Of a stretch of DNA of 64,000 bases, positions 53,591-64,000 are shown in pieces. The stretch comes from Leptodontidium sp. MPI-SDFR-AT-0119. Its lineage: Eukaryota; Ascomycota; Leotiomycetes; Helotiales; Leptodontidiaceae. The notes beneath the pieces are model-generated. The model saw nothing but the letters and a program-made list of their open reading frames with translations. It had not been told where the DNA came from and searched no databases. The stretch covers positions 558,001-622,000 of the forward strand of contig JAHLEZ010000004.1 of the NCBI GenBank assembly GCA_020726505.1, written 5' to 3'. Position 1 is the first letter of the stretch. Each line of letters begins with the position of its first letter. The position numbers and the translations under genes were made by a program.

Positions 53591-56264
53591 TTACCAGTAT
53601 CTATCATCGACACCATTCCATTACGCAATTCTGTACGACGACTATCTGTTGGATCATGGGTACGTCTCCCCTTGATAAGGAATGTTGCGATGCTAACTGT
53701 GACCAGGTTGATGAATTACACCATACATTCCAAGAATTTTACCTACCTGGTAACTGCAAATTGTGGTTCACACTTTATCACATTTATATCCAATGATTGT
53801 CTGATCCGATAACCAACATCTCGAAGTCCTAGCCGAAGTCAATTGGCTCAGCATCGTCATTAGGTCGCGACTCCTATCTACTCAATTCGAAGACCCTCCA
53901 CTAGTCCTTTCATCCATGAACGGCCGTTGGATCGACGACTCCACGATTGAACAAGGCAGATCCTGGCGAAGGCATGCTCTGAGCTTTTGGGAACACAGGT
54001 GTTGTCGTGCTGGGCGAGCTAAATCTGGGGACGTGGACCGAATTAAAGGACCCGCACTTCATGACAGCATCTAATCACCATTCTGGCCCTCTGTGGAGCC
54101 TCGCATCGGTTTCCAGTCTCGTTGGAATTCTACACTTGACAAGGCAGGTCTTTTGGTTCATCTTGGCCCATGTGGTCACATCTTTCCCAGAGCTCTCACT
54201 CCTCATCTTGCGATAAGGCTAGTGCCCAGTGTTCTTCATGTTGGTTCACTCTTGTTCATTAGCACTTCGTTCTACTAGCTCGAATTGGTTCATTGCGTCT
54301 TCGACAGCTTTATGAGAAGAGCGTCGACATTATGAGCCTTCTACGTATCTATGCTGCATTTGGCAAAGATTGGAGGCTGAACGGTATGGGTCGCCAAGTG
54401 TCATTCCATCGACAATCTTTTACCTTGTTTGGAGAATACTCTGGGTGGTTTAGTGCTCCCCTCTCTGTTATCTATTGCATTTCGCGTTCATTACAATTTC
54501 ATGGTACTGTAGTCTGTTAACGGAACTTTCTCACGACCTAAGTCACAAGCTGGTACCTTCGATCCACCTGACGGTCATAGAACCAGTCTTTCTTCCTTTT
54601 GTTGCATGTCGCAAAGATTAGAAACTGGACTGGCATTGGATCGCAACGCCCTCTCGCCAAATTCCACAAATTAATCATATTTGAATCTTCCGTGTGTTGG
54701 TCGATCAGCAAACTTAGGAGGAAGCCTTCTTATCTTTGTCCTGTGGTTGATTGCGTTGTCATACTTGCAGGAATAGTATGTCTCCCAGAGAGACTCTCAA
54801 CAAATACTCGGTAGTAGTCGGTCAGTCGGTTCAAGATTCTCCCAAAGAGGTGTGGTCGGTTCGTCAAGGTCACGAGCGTCATGCCTTTTGGTTCGAGACC
54901 AGTATATCGAATCACTAATCCCTGTTACAAAGCACAGGATGTTGTTTCCAAACTCAATTACTGTCACCCAATCTTTGGTTCGGCGTCATTCGCGTGTATC
55001 TGGCGGCTTAGCAGGCTATCGCAGGATCTAAAAATCTCTGTTCAGGGATACTAGACTGCTGTTCTTGCACCTCCAAGTCGTGCCAGATCTCGTCAACTCT
55101 GTCAACGATCCGTCTTGGGCAAGTTGCGATTATAAGATATCGTGGTTTTAAGTTCTCGGCCGATTCTACCTTCGGTCAATTCCGCGCCCTCGTTCTCGTT
55201 TTAGATAGAAAGTTTCTTGGACGGTTACGTTTCATCATTGGAGCCTTGCTACAGATTTGGTATTGCTAGCAGAGATATCATGACTTTTATCTAGATTCGG
55301 AGGCTGCCTTCCAGCCTCGTGTCATGTCAACCTCCCTCTTGGCAGCTCCATCGGACCGCTCAATACCTCACAACGACTCCTCGTTTAATCATCGCCATCA
55401 ACTATGTCACAATCTCAGGTCGCCGATATCACCTTCAGAAAAATCCAACGCGCCACAGATATTTCCATGGCTCACATCGACTGTCTCCAGTCAATAATAA
55501 CACCATCGACTTTTAGCATCACGGTGGCTTTGAAGTCATCAAATCTCCACTATTGTCGCCAAACGTCACCAAAATCAAACCGCCCATTCTCATGATGCCG
55601 ATACCTCCCAGTGTTGCAGCTATACCTGTTCATAATCTTTATCAAGAAATCCATACCAAATTACGCTGCAAATTACCAAACATGTCCTTCCACGTTTCTC
55701 GCCTAGACTTCTTTCCAACGCATCATTCCAAGCAATCCATCTCTTAGAGATCATCAAAATTATGTCACGAACTCCACAGATCGCGTGGGATTTCAGAGAA
55801 TATTTATCCATTGCATTATTAGTACGGGTAAACTCCGCTTCGCTGCCATTTCTACCAAAACATTAATTCCAAGGCCCAAACCTCCCAAACTAAAATCTAC
55901 AAACATGTTCATTTGCTTTTCTCTTGCCTGTACGAAAATCTCGAAACGTTTTTATCTCTCTAACGATTTCTGCCTTTTCGGGTGCCGTCATGGAATTCTG
56001 ACAATGGTGACCTACCCTTAACTTTTATTTTCTCAGCGAATATCTTTTTGACCTCATTACTTTTACATCCATCCTCTCGCACAGCGAATGTAAGTTCCCA
56101 AAAAGAAGACTATAGACCTCAATAGTTGACAGCACACATTAACACCTCGACTCAGGATGAAAGCCAAAATTCGTCAAACAATTCAATAAACATGTCGACA
56201 ATCGAACGCCACCACATCTTTGTCTGCTGCCGGTCCAGGCTAGCAGACTTCGACATCAGTCGCT
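53591..56264. other. Gene-poor region, 2.7 kb, no supported gene
   Basis: The plus strand is pyrimidine-rich (many TTC/CTC runs), with only short frames and no recognisable domain, tRNA, LTR or inverted terminal repeat. It starts with the 3' UTR of the CSN8-like gene and ends in the 3' flank of the coiled-coil gene. A long non-coding transcript or an ancient decayed gene is possible but unsupported. Confidence 0.45.
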
Positions 56265-56960
56265 TTAGTTGTTCCAAGACACTATCCAGGAACCAGCGTT
56301 CCTCCTTACCAACGGCGGCCTACTCGCTTTCTGTGCCGCATTCCCACGAGGAGTAGGCGAAGAATTTACACTTGGGACCACGGCAGGCGAAGGACTAACA
56401 GGCACAGGTCTCACTATGTGCCCCCTCAACTCATTATCAACCTCCTCCCACTCGCCGGCATCAAGCAAAAGACGCCTAAACTTCTCAAACCGCGCAATCC
56501 TCCCCATCAATCTAGCCTCCCGATCCTCCAAATTCTTCTTCATCTCCTCCATGTTCTCCTGCAGATCAAGGCGTCTCTTGACCTCTTCCATCGCATTCCA
56601 CGACGAGAAGGACTCAGTCGCAACAGGCTCAAAAATCTCCCCCACCGCAGCCTCTGCAGCTTTAACCTCCTTGGTTGCCTCGGTACAGCGAGTCGCTGCG
56701 TCGTTGATTTGACGGAAAGTGACTTTGGCGAGGACTTTGAGTCGTTTGGTCATGACGATGCGATGGCGGCCTTCTGGTCCTTCGATGAGAGCTCGTTGGT
56801 GCACGACCCAAAGGAGATCAAGCTCGGAGGCTGATTGAGGCTCCCAGTTTGCATCGTTGTGGACTGGGTGATTATCGTCGATGTGGTAGGTCATCCAGTA
56901 TGGGGGCGTGTTGAAGTGGAGGACAGACTCTATCGCCTCGAAGGCAGGAGCACGAGGCAT
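56265..56960 (-). CDS. Coiled-coil protein of unknown function (231 residues)
   Basis: The ATG at 56960 (MPRAPAFEAIESVLHFNTPP) is preferred over an in-frame position at 57107, because the intervening sequence reads like leader and the ATG context CTCGCCATG is good. The N-terminal part reads PPYWMTYHIDDNHPVHNDAN. A central region predicted to be helical and coiled coil follows: RQINDAATRCTEATKEVKAA, then EEVKRRLDLQENMEEMKKNL and EDREARLMGRIARFEKFRRL. The C-terminus is Ser/Pro/Arg-rich (VRPVPVSPSPAVVPSVNSSP). I recognise no family. It reads toward the CSN8-like gene across 2.7 kb of empty sequence. Confidence 0.65.
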   Translation of the reverse strand: MPRAPAFEAIESVLHFNTPPYWMTYHIDDNHPVHNDANWEPQSASELDLLWVVHQRALIEGPEGRHRIVMTKRLKVLAKVTFRQINDAATRCTEATKEVKAAEAAVGEIFEPVATESFSSWNAMEEVKRRLDLQENMEEMKKNLEDREARLMGRIARFEKFRRLLLDAGEWEEVDNELRGHIVRPVPVSPSPAVVPSVNSSPTPRGNAAQKASRPPLVRRNAGSWIVSWNN

Positions 56961-59900
56961 GGCGAGCTGAGTTGTTCTGTTAATGGGTTTGGTTTTGATA
57001 GTTAGATTTTTTCTATTTGTAGGAGGTATTTTTGGTGTCGAGATGACGTCGAATAACCGTGCCAGGAAGAACAATCGCTGAGGATAAGGTGACGACAGGA
57101 AAGACATTCAGATGGATGTCGTCAATGTCTCGAGAACAAGAGATATATCACTTCACAGAACGTCGCACTCAAATCCAATAACACGACAGATGAAGCCCAC
57201 ACCCGAAAATCCAAGAAAACGTCACGAAACAGAAGAGAAGGGAAGAGAAGAGAAAGAGCAAGAGCAGGAAGGGAAACCCTCCCCTCCCTCAGAACCCCCC
57301 ATCTCCTAAAAACTAGATGATATCACTCTCAAATCACCGTTGGAACTTCGCTTGCCTTCGCGTTGCTTCTAAAACGGACGGGTCCCAGGTTTTGAACTTT
57401 TGAGGATGGACTTTGACTTCATGGTACTCTTAGGTTTCCTTATATTCTAAGGGAAGGATGGGAGCGGAGTGGGGAGGCGGTGGTGGGATAACCTTATTTC
57501 GACGTTAGATATGGAGAGGGCGAGGAGGCTGAAAATGGGGACGGATGAGGCTGAAAGAGGAGGAGGGGTCGGCACGTGATGACCATTTCCTTGAGCTTTT
57601 TTTTCCGCCTCTCTCGTGGAGGACGTAAGTAGTGAGTAGAACCATTTGAGCGAAGGTTTTTTGATTCTATTTCTCTACTTTGCTCCACAAGCTTCTACTT
57701 CAGTAGTCGTGCGACTCTAAACCAGTTGTGCATCACATGACGAATCACGTTATCATGCCAAACGAAGAATTGAAAATCTGGTTATAAGCATACCCATAGC
57801 GTCTCCGGCTCAAAAGCAAACAAAAACACCCTCTCATCATCCTTTCCAAATCAACCCAACTCAGCGCTAGCCAGGTCTAACACTCCCAAACCGGGTTTCT
57901 GAAATTTTTTCAAAGCCATGCATGATCTATCACATGTCCTCCACGCAATGCGGCCTGAACCAACTCACCTCGCTTGCGTGCCGAGCTCGCGCTGGCCGCC
58001 CTCATGCTTGAGGATGTAAGCCAACGAATTCGATAGCTCAGAAAAGGCAAACGCATCGAAAGTTGTCTGTGTCACAGTGGGTTCATTCGGAGGGTATATG
58101 TCTCACTATGGGAGGCGGTCATGCAATAAAACGGCACTTGCACTGGCGCTGGCACTGACATCGTGCCGGCTTACCAGCACCCGCACTATCAAGCCCATTC
58201 CTCGGCCCACGTTGCCGAAACAAGTCAGTCTTACTCGAGTATCACTTGATGGGGCGCAAAACGGGGTGCGGATGGGCGTGGACGTGCATATTTCGGCGGG
58301 TTTTTGTTTTTTATGGTATTGGGGCGTTTTAGCAGGTGTGAATTGACGGACGGGAAGGATGTATCAAGTAGCAAGGTCATCAGATGAGATGGCACTGTAG
58401 CTTGTCTTGTCCTTCCAAGCAGGATCTATCTATCTATGGAAAGGCGCTAGATGCATCAGTAGCTAGATCCTCGTCCTCCTGCAGGAAGGTAAACATCGGT
58501 CATGTCATGTCATACCGGTATTCATCCGCTCAAACAAAACCAAACACTCAAACGGGAAGATCGCGTAGGATTTCAAGAAGCCATCGATGTCTAGTCGAAG
58601 CACAAGGCCAAAAGGAGGTGGATTTGATGTCGCCTGGAAGAAACACAGCCATACAGCTCTGGATCCAGTCAGAATAGCATATCAAAACAAAAAGTAGAGG
58701 CACTGAATCATGAATCGGTGAAATGTACGGTGCTCCAGAAATGGAATCCAATGCTGCGGGGTGATAACAACCGCTGCTATCGATAAGCTGCATGCAGGTC
58801 GATAGCGCTGAGCTGATCGTCATCCTTCGAGCTTCCCGCGCATGTGTGCAGCGACTGCAGCGATTCTCACCCAGCCTTTGCATTTGACAATCCGTTTGGT
58901 TGCTTCCTCCTGCCACCAACAGCGAGTCGCCATGGCCCCCCGCGGGTCCCGACCTCTTGCTCTGCTTGTCTTCTTCCGTTCCGTCTGTCACGAATCCCCC
59001 CAATCCGCCAATCTGGGTCCAAGTCTGCGCTTTGACACAAAAGCCTAATGCACAACAGACAAACAGACATGTATGTTTTGACCCTTTTTCGCTAGCTCGC
59101 CACGCTGTCTCGGCTGTTTCGCTTGCTCCCATCCTATCCACATATCGGCAGCTTATTTTCCATCCCAAAACCAAACGATCATTCATGCGTTAGAAGCACG
59201 CACAGATGTTGTGATTCCAGATTCCCAGCGATCGATCGTCCTTACCCTTTCCCAGGACAAGGACCCTTTTTTCTGGATCCTGGGGTCTTAGGATGGGAAC
59301 CGCCTTCTCCCGTCCTCATCGTCCCCGCCGCGCGCCGCATGGGGGCTCAAAAACTCATGGGGTTGGGAGAAGAGCGGTGTAGATGATACTGTACCACGCG
59401 CGGATGCCAACGCCATTTGGCTTCTGCTGTTGATGTTGGTGTGAGTCTTTACCAGATCATCTTGTGGTACGATGGTACCGGTACTCATATGAAAATGGTT
59501 GACACGGTATTTTGGCTTTGGGGGCGGGCAGGAGGAGGCTTCGTGCGTGCGTGCGTGCGTGCGTGCGTGCTTGTGAGTGTGGGTGTGTGCGGGAAGGCTG
59601 GAGGCAATAGTAATTTACCGGCTGGGACATGTGGCGAATCTGGTGATGAGCATAGCATGGCAGCTTGCAGTGTAGCTTGACTCTTGTTTACGGATTCGAG
59701 CGTGGATTATTCCCGAGGAGCTGGACTGGCTTGCTGGGACATTGGCTTTTGTCTTTGTTGCTAGTGATGCAGGTGATGCGAAGAGAAGTTAAAGGTTTGT
59801 TAGCTTAGTGCCCTCGCTTGGATAGAGGATGAGAACTATGTTCTCACAGGTACCAAGATGGTGAGACGAGGTACAGCAAGTGATGTGATAGTGGAAGTCT

Positions 59901-62900
59901 GAATTTGGAAGGTAAGAGGTTGGGGGCGTCGAGAGTAAAAGTGAGATTAGTCTTTCGGATGCTCGGCTCTCGAGGAAACCAAACACAATGCTTCACACAC
60001 ATCTTTGATGCACGAGTTGAGTTCTAAAGTCGCTCTGACCTCGTTGGATTCGATAGGTTACCTCGGGATAGGTGCATAGAGCTGCGGTTGGCGACATCAT
60101 CTTACTCACATACCTATTCTGTGGGTTGTGGCCGTGTGAACAGAGTCAAGCCGCAGCCAACATTGGTATGGAATATTCGTGGAGGCAATATCGAGCTTCC
60201 CGAAATAATTGGTTCTCTACCAGTTCCAAAACGCAGAAACTTTGTCGCCTACAAGACTGGGGGGTAAGTCCATGAAACCAGAAGGACAGAGCTTAGCCAT
60301 AGTTAGACATGTGATTTAGAGTCTGTGGAACACATCACGTCAAGGGTTCCCCCCTTTTCTGACGTCGCTTACCGGAAGTTGTTTACAGTCGCTTCATGAG
60401 ACCTACAAACAAGCAACGGCCGTTGTATCATAGCGCGAATTTCGGTTCCAGCAAACAACAAAACGCGAGTCAACGTCAGTATCCACGAACACGTGGAATA
60501 CTCAAAAACCTGGTCTAGACCACGTTCTCCTATGATGACATCCCATCTCAACCATGGGACCGAACTACCACTAAGTCAACCAGTTTAACCTAGGTCGATG
60601 TCCAGGTGGAAATCTCCACAATTATTTGGAACCGGTCTCATTTCTCTCCAGACAAAGTATTTTCTGGTTATCGAAGTGCTTGGATTCTACTTACTCTAGG
60701 TAGGAGAGGAACGTGCGCGGGAACTAGAGTTGTTGATTTCCTCGCTTATATTCGTTGTCCCTGAGCTGCTGTTTTGGGCAAGCTAGGATTAAGCGAGGCC
60801 CGAAAAGCATCGTGAAGTCAACAACTGCAGTCACCCATGGCGAACTCGGGTACTCGGGAAGGATAGGTATAACACCAACCACTTTTAAGATGCGTTACCT
60901 CATTCGGAGATTCAATGATGATGTACAGGCCCAAGTGAGGGACGGCAAGTATCCCCCTCACTCCCCTAATGTCTGGGTCCTAACTCAAGTCTCAAAAAGC
61001 AAGTACCTTACAACAGCTACAAAAGGAAAAGAATCCTGTTGGAGCGGCCGCACATCCACATCCACAACCACCCGATGGTCAAAAATAGTGATGATCAAAG
61101 ACGCGGAGAATTCCTCAGCACGAATTTAGGCTTGTCATACAGTACATTACGGAACACAGCATCCATCCTCAGCCCTGCCCTGCCCTCTCCCGTTTCGCGT
61201 CCCGGGAATCCAAATCCATCCATCCCCAGCCGAGCCTTCGTCTCTACCTCCTTGCTTCGAGCCGATGGGCTGGGCTGGCTGGACAGGCTAGATTCGCTTC
61301 GCTCCGATTTTGCACGGTTTACATAGCACAGAGCTGTACTGTATCACTCCGTATTGAATCGCCACCCCGATGGGACATGGAGATGTTGTTGTGCAATGTA
61401 ATGCAGTGCAGTGCAAGTTATCGGCTCCAGACTCCTCCATCTCACTCCGTCGATCACTGCCGCCAGTAATGCAGCGACATGACTCTCTACCTACCAATCA
61501 CGTACGGTATTAATCTCACTCGGATACTCCCCGCGCTGCGCCAGGGGAGGTCACTCACCATTCACTTTTCCATCCAGTAACTTACCAGCAACGAATCAGA
61601 AGGGTCAACGAATGACATCTCAGAAGAACCTAGCGCATCAGCTGACGCGCATACACAAGCGTGCTCATGCGGGTGCTCGCAACGTGTCGGATGGGCAGAC
61701 AGACGGTTGACGAAATCGTCCCCCTGCTCATCCATCCAGCCCAAACCAACCCAACCAAAAACCCCAATTCCACAATCCACAAACCTAAAATCCCAAACTC
61801 AAAATCCCAAAATCATCAGAAACCTGCTTTCTCTTAATTCTCAAGCGAAAGTAGCCAGAGAAGGGAAGGGCCATGAAATGAATGACATGCAAGCAAGCCG
61901 TGCCGAGTAAAGTAAATAATAATTACCATCCGCACGCATATGCACAAGGCTGAATCAAGGAAGGGGAAGGGGTGCTCATTCATCTACATCTCCACCTGCC
62001 AGCCGATCATTGGATGGGACGAACACCTAACTGGCTGCACATCTCTCAGTCAGTTCAGCCAAGCCCAAGCCAAGCCACGCCTTCCTAGGTTCTGGAAGGA
62101 AGGGTAGGAAGGCCTATTGAGTGCTGATTAGCTGGTGGACTCCAGCCTAGTTTCCTTCTGATGAGAGTACGAAAGTACCGATGGTAGGCTCCTGTGATTA
62201 GAGTAGCTAGCGACTGGCTTGGAAGGAGGGAAGAGAAGAGTGTGTGTTTGCGGGATTTTATTGATTCGTCGCTTACCTAGTTCTTACTCGCACCCATCCA
62301 CCCACTCACGTACCCGTCTCTACTCGGTACATTTGACGTGCAGTTAGTTAGTGGAGTATGAAGTGACATCGCGACTCCTGATTCGTGTAGACTGCCTAAT
62401 TGGCGTAATGATGCTGCTTGCTTGGGAATGGAACATGAGGAGTGGGTCTGGTGATGGTGATTGGACGAGGGAATCAGAGGCATGGATGGGAAAGGCAGGA
62501 AAGGTAAGGTAGGGGAAAATGTAAGGCGAGACGAGGCGGACGGTGGCGATTACTGTGCGCGAATCAAGTGGTTGTAGAGGAGGGGGCTGCAGATGCAGAT
62601 GCACGGCAACCACTAAGTGCTGTGTTGTGTTCCCATGCGATGCGATGCGATGCCGTGGATGGATAGATGGATGAAGTGAGATGCACGGCCTATCTGCTGT
62701 GTGAGCTGTTCTTGTCTCTTGTTATCGGAGGAGGGAGGGGAGGGGTAGGTATAGGGTAAGGCGACGGAAAGAAAGGTAATTTGGGGAGGGACGTCTACCA
62801 GCCACTGATGGATGCAGGATGGATGAGATGACAGGAAGAGAGGGCACGGAAGGGACGGGACGAGTGAGCGATGTTTGGTTTTCGACGGGGAAGGGGAAGG

Positions 62901-64000
62901 AAGAAATGAAATGAAACAGAATATGACAGTACAGTGTACAGGCAGGCAGCCTTGGGTGTGTGTGACCGTTGTGTTACCAGGACTCGGGGAGATTGATGAT
63001 GGGCCTTAGGTGTGGTTGATGGCTATCTGGGTAAATACGAGAGAAATGAAGAAAATCGACAGGTCGTATCGGCAAGATTAGGGCATGGGAAAATAGATTG
63101 GACTGTTGTTTGATTTCATGTATGATGCAACTGGTGATATCACGAGTATATTGCATTTTTATGTGATGGCACGCGCGGTGTGATGTGAATCGGTAGTGTA
63201 TTGATTTGATTTATCTGAGTATCTGGCTCGATTACGAGGCCAATTCATCCTCATCTCCATAATGCAGATAAATATCTGTACATCATTCAACATGTGTAGA
63301 CGTAAAGTCAGCACAAACGTATTGTAGTCGACGAACCACTCGAGTGGAGCGTCGGAATAATAATAAAAAACGTGGCCAAAGCTAAAAACAAGCCGGCAAC
63401 AGATAGAAAAGACAGACATGCACCTTGTCTAATCCATATCCAACGAGAAGAAGCACCTATATAGGTAGGAGAAGGAAGAAGATAGGGAAAACATAGACAT
63501 CTAAAGTGTGGCTCCGTCTTCTTCGCTTGCAAATGCTTTCATAACCGAGGCCGCCCCGGAGCATGCCAGCTCAATCCAACCCCGTCCCAACGCCATGTAC
63601 AAAAAACAAAAGGACAAAGCAGAGAACATGATTAAATAAGATTTCTTCTTTCCTCCCATCGCTGCAAAAAAAAAAAAAAAAAAGAGCATTTGTTTGGTTC
63701 TTTCCCTTTTAAAGCTGCCAGCCCAGTGCGCCTTGCTTGATGAACATGAAGGTAGAAAAAAAAAATTTGACAAACGTAACAAGAAAATGTGTACAGGATT
63801 ATATAACGACATGAGTGCTAGGTGAAGAAGAGATTTTTCCAAAGACAGGCAGTGTCTTTTTTTCTCGCTTTTTGTCGAAGGCCGTCCACGGCTCGATGGT
63901 TTGGGTATTGGTCCTTGGTTCGTAAATCATCACGGAGTGACGATGTGTATCCATGTGGGTCGATGTATGCTTACCACCGAGGCGGTGCCTCGTGGTCAAG
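56961..64000. other. Gene-poor right end, 7 kb, no supported gene
   Basis: Many short frames exist but none has a recognisable domain. The sequence has purine/pyrimidine-skewed blocks, a (TGCG)n array at 59542-59570, GATGC-type repeats near 62636-62652 and a 19-A run near 63665. At the right edge a GTAAGC sequence on the minus strand (about 63974) could be a splice donor of a gene entering from outside. Long regulatory or untranslated leader DNA is possible. Confidence 0.45.
59542..59570. repeat. (TGCG)n microsatellite
   Basis: About seven perfect GTGC units in a row, followed by a TGTG-rich extension (about 59571-59590). Such alternating purine-pyrimidine DNA can adopt Z-form. Confidence 0.9.

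Noticed and set aside
58548..59186. 212-codon minus-strand ORF
   Set aside because: No recognisable domain, and codon composition looks like chance; overlapping plus-strand frames are equally long.

Overview
The window looks like nuclear DNA of a filamentous ascomycete (Pezizomycotina; Leotiomycetes is a guess from overall gene style only). The evidence is short 45-130 bp introns with GTAAGT-type donors and CTAAC/CTGAC-like branch points, Zn2Cys6 regulators, a CFEM/Pth11-like receptor, a Clr5-ankyrin protein, and transposons decayed in the manner of repeat-induced point mutation (RIP: CpA/TpG replaced by TpA). Most genes were rebuilt by joining exons whose reading phases agree; exon positions are given in each entry and are predictions.

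Region 1 (1-12.5 kb) is mostly ordinary genes: the 3' part of a short-chain dehydrogenase, a C2H2+Zn2Cys6 regulator with an apparent frameshift, a five-exon tRNA-dihydrouridine synthase of the Dus4 type with a probable GC-AG intron, a HAD-family hydrolase, an aldo/keto reductase and a small proline-rich ORF.

Region 2 (12.6-21 kb) is a nested transposon block: two solo LTRs 11 bp apart on the minus strand, each with its own 5-bp target duplication; a complete but heavily RIP-mutated Ty3/gypsy chromovirus (300-bp LTRs, duplication AGAAT, recognisable RT, RNase H, integrase and chromodomain); and a solo LTR of a second family (duplication GACAC).

Region 3 (21.4-35.4 kb) is an accessory-looking stretch: a 1187-residue Clr5-ankyrin protein, a CFEM-domain Pth11-like receptor, a decayed 3-kb hAT element (8-bp duplication TTAGGCAG) inserted 74 bp after the receptor stop codon, a Zn2Cys6 regulator, and a 279-bp TA-flanked MITE.

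Region 4 (36-53.6 kb) carries two MFS transporters of different types, two F-box-like proteins (one frameshifted), a sulfotransferase-like protein, an SDR of the fabG/hydroxysteroid type, a PAQR (adiponectin-receptor/haemolysin III) membrane protein and, divergently from it, a CSN8/PSMD8/eIF3K-domain protein.

Region 5 (53.6-64 kb) is gene-poor: one coiled-coil protein of unknown function and about 9 kb in which I could not support any gene. No rRNA, no complete tRNA and no CRISPR array was seen. Functional links between neighbours are weak; the only suggestive pairing is the Zn2Cys6 regulator at 32.3 kb with the MFS transporter at 36.2 kb.
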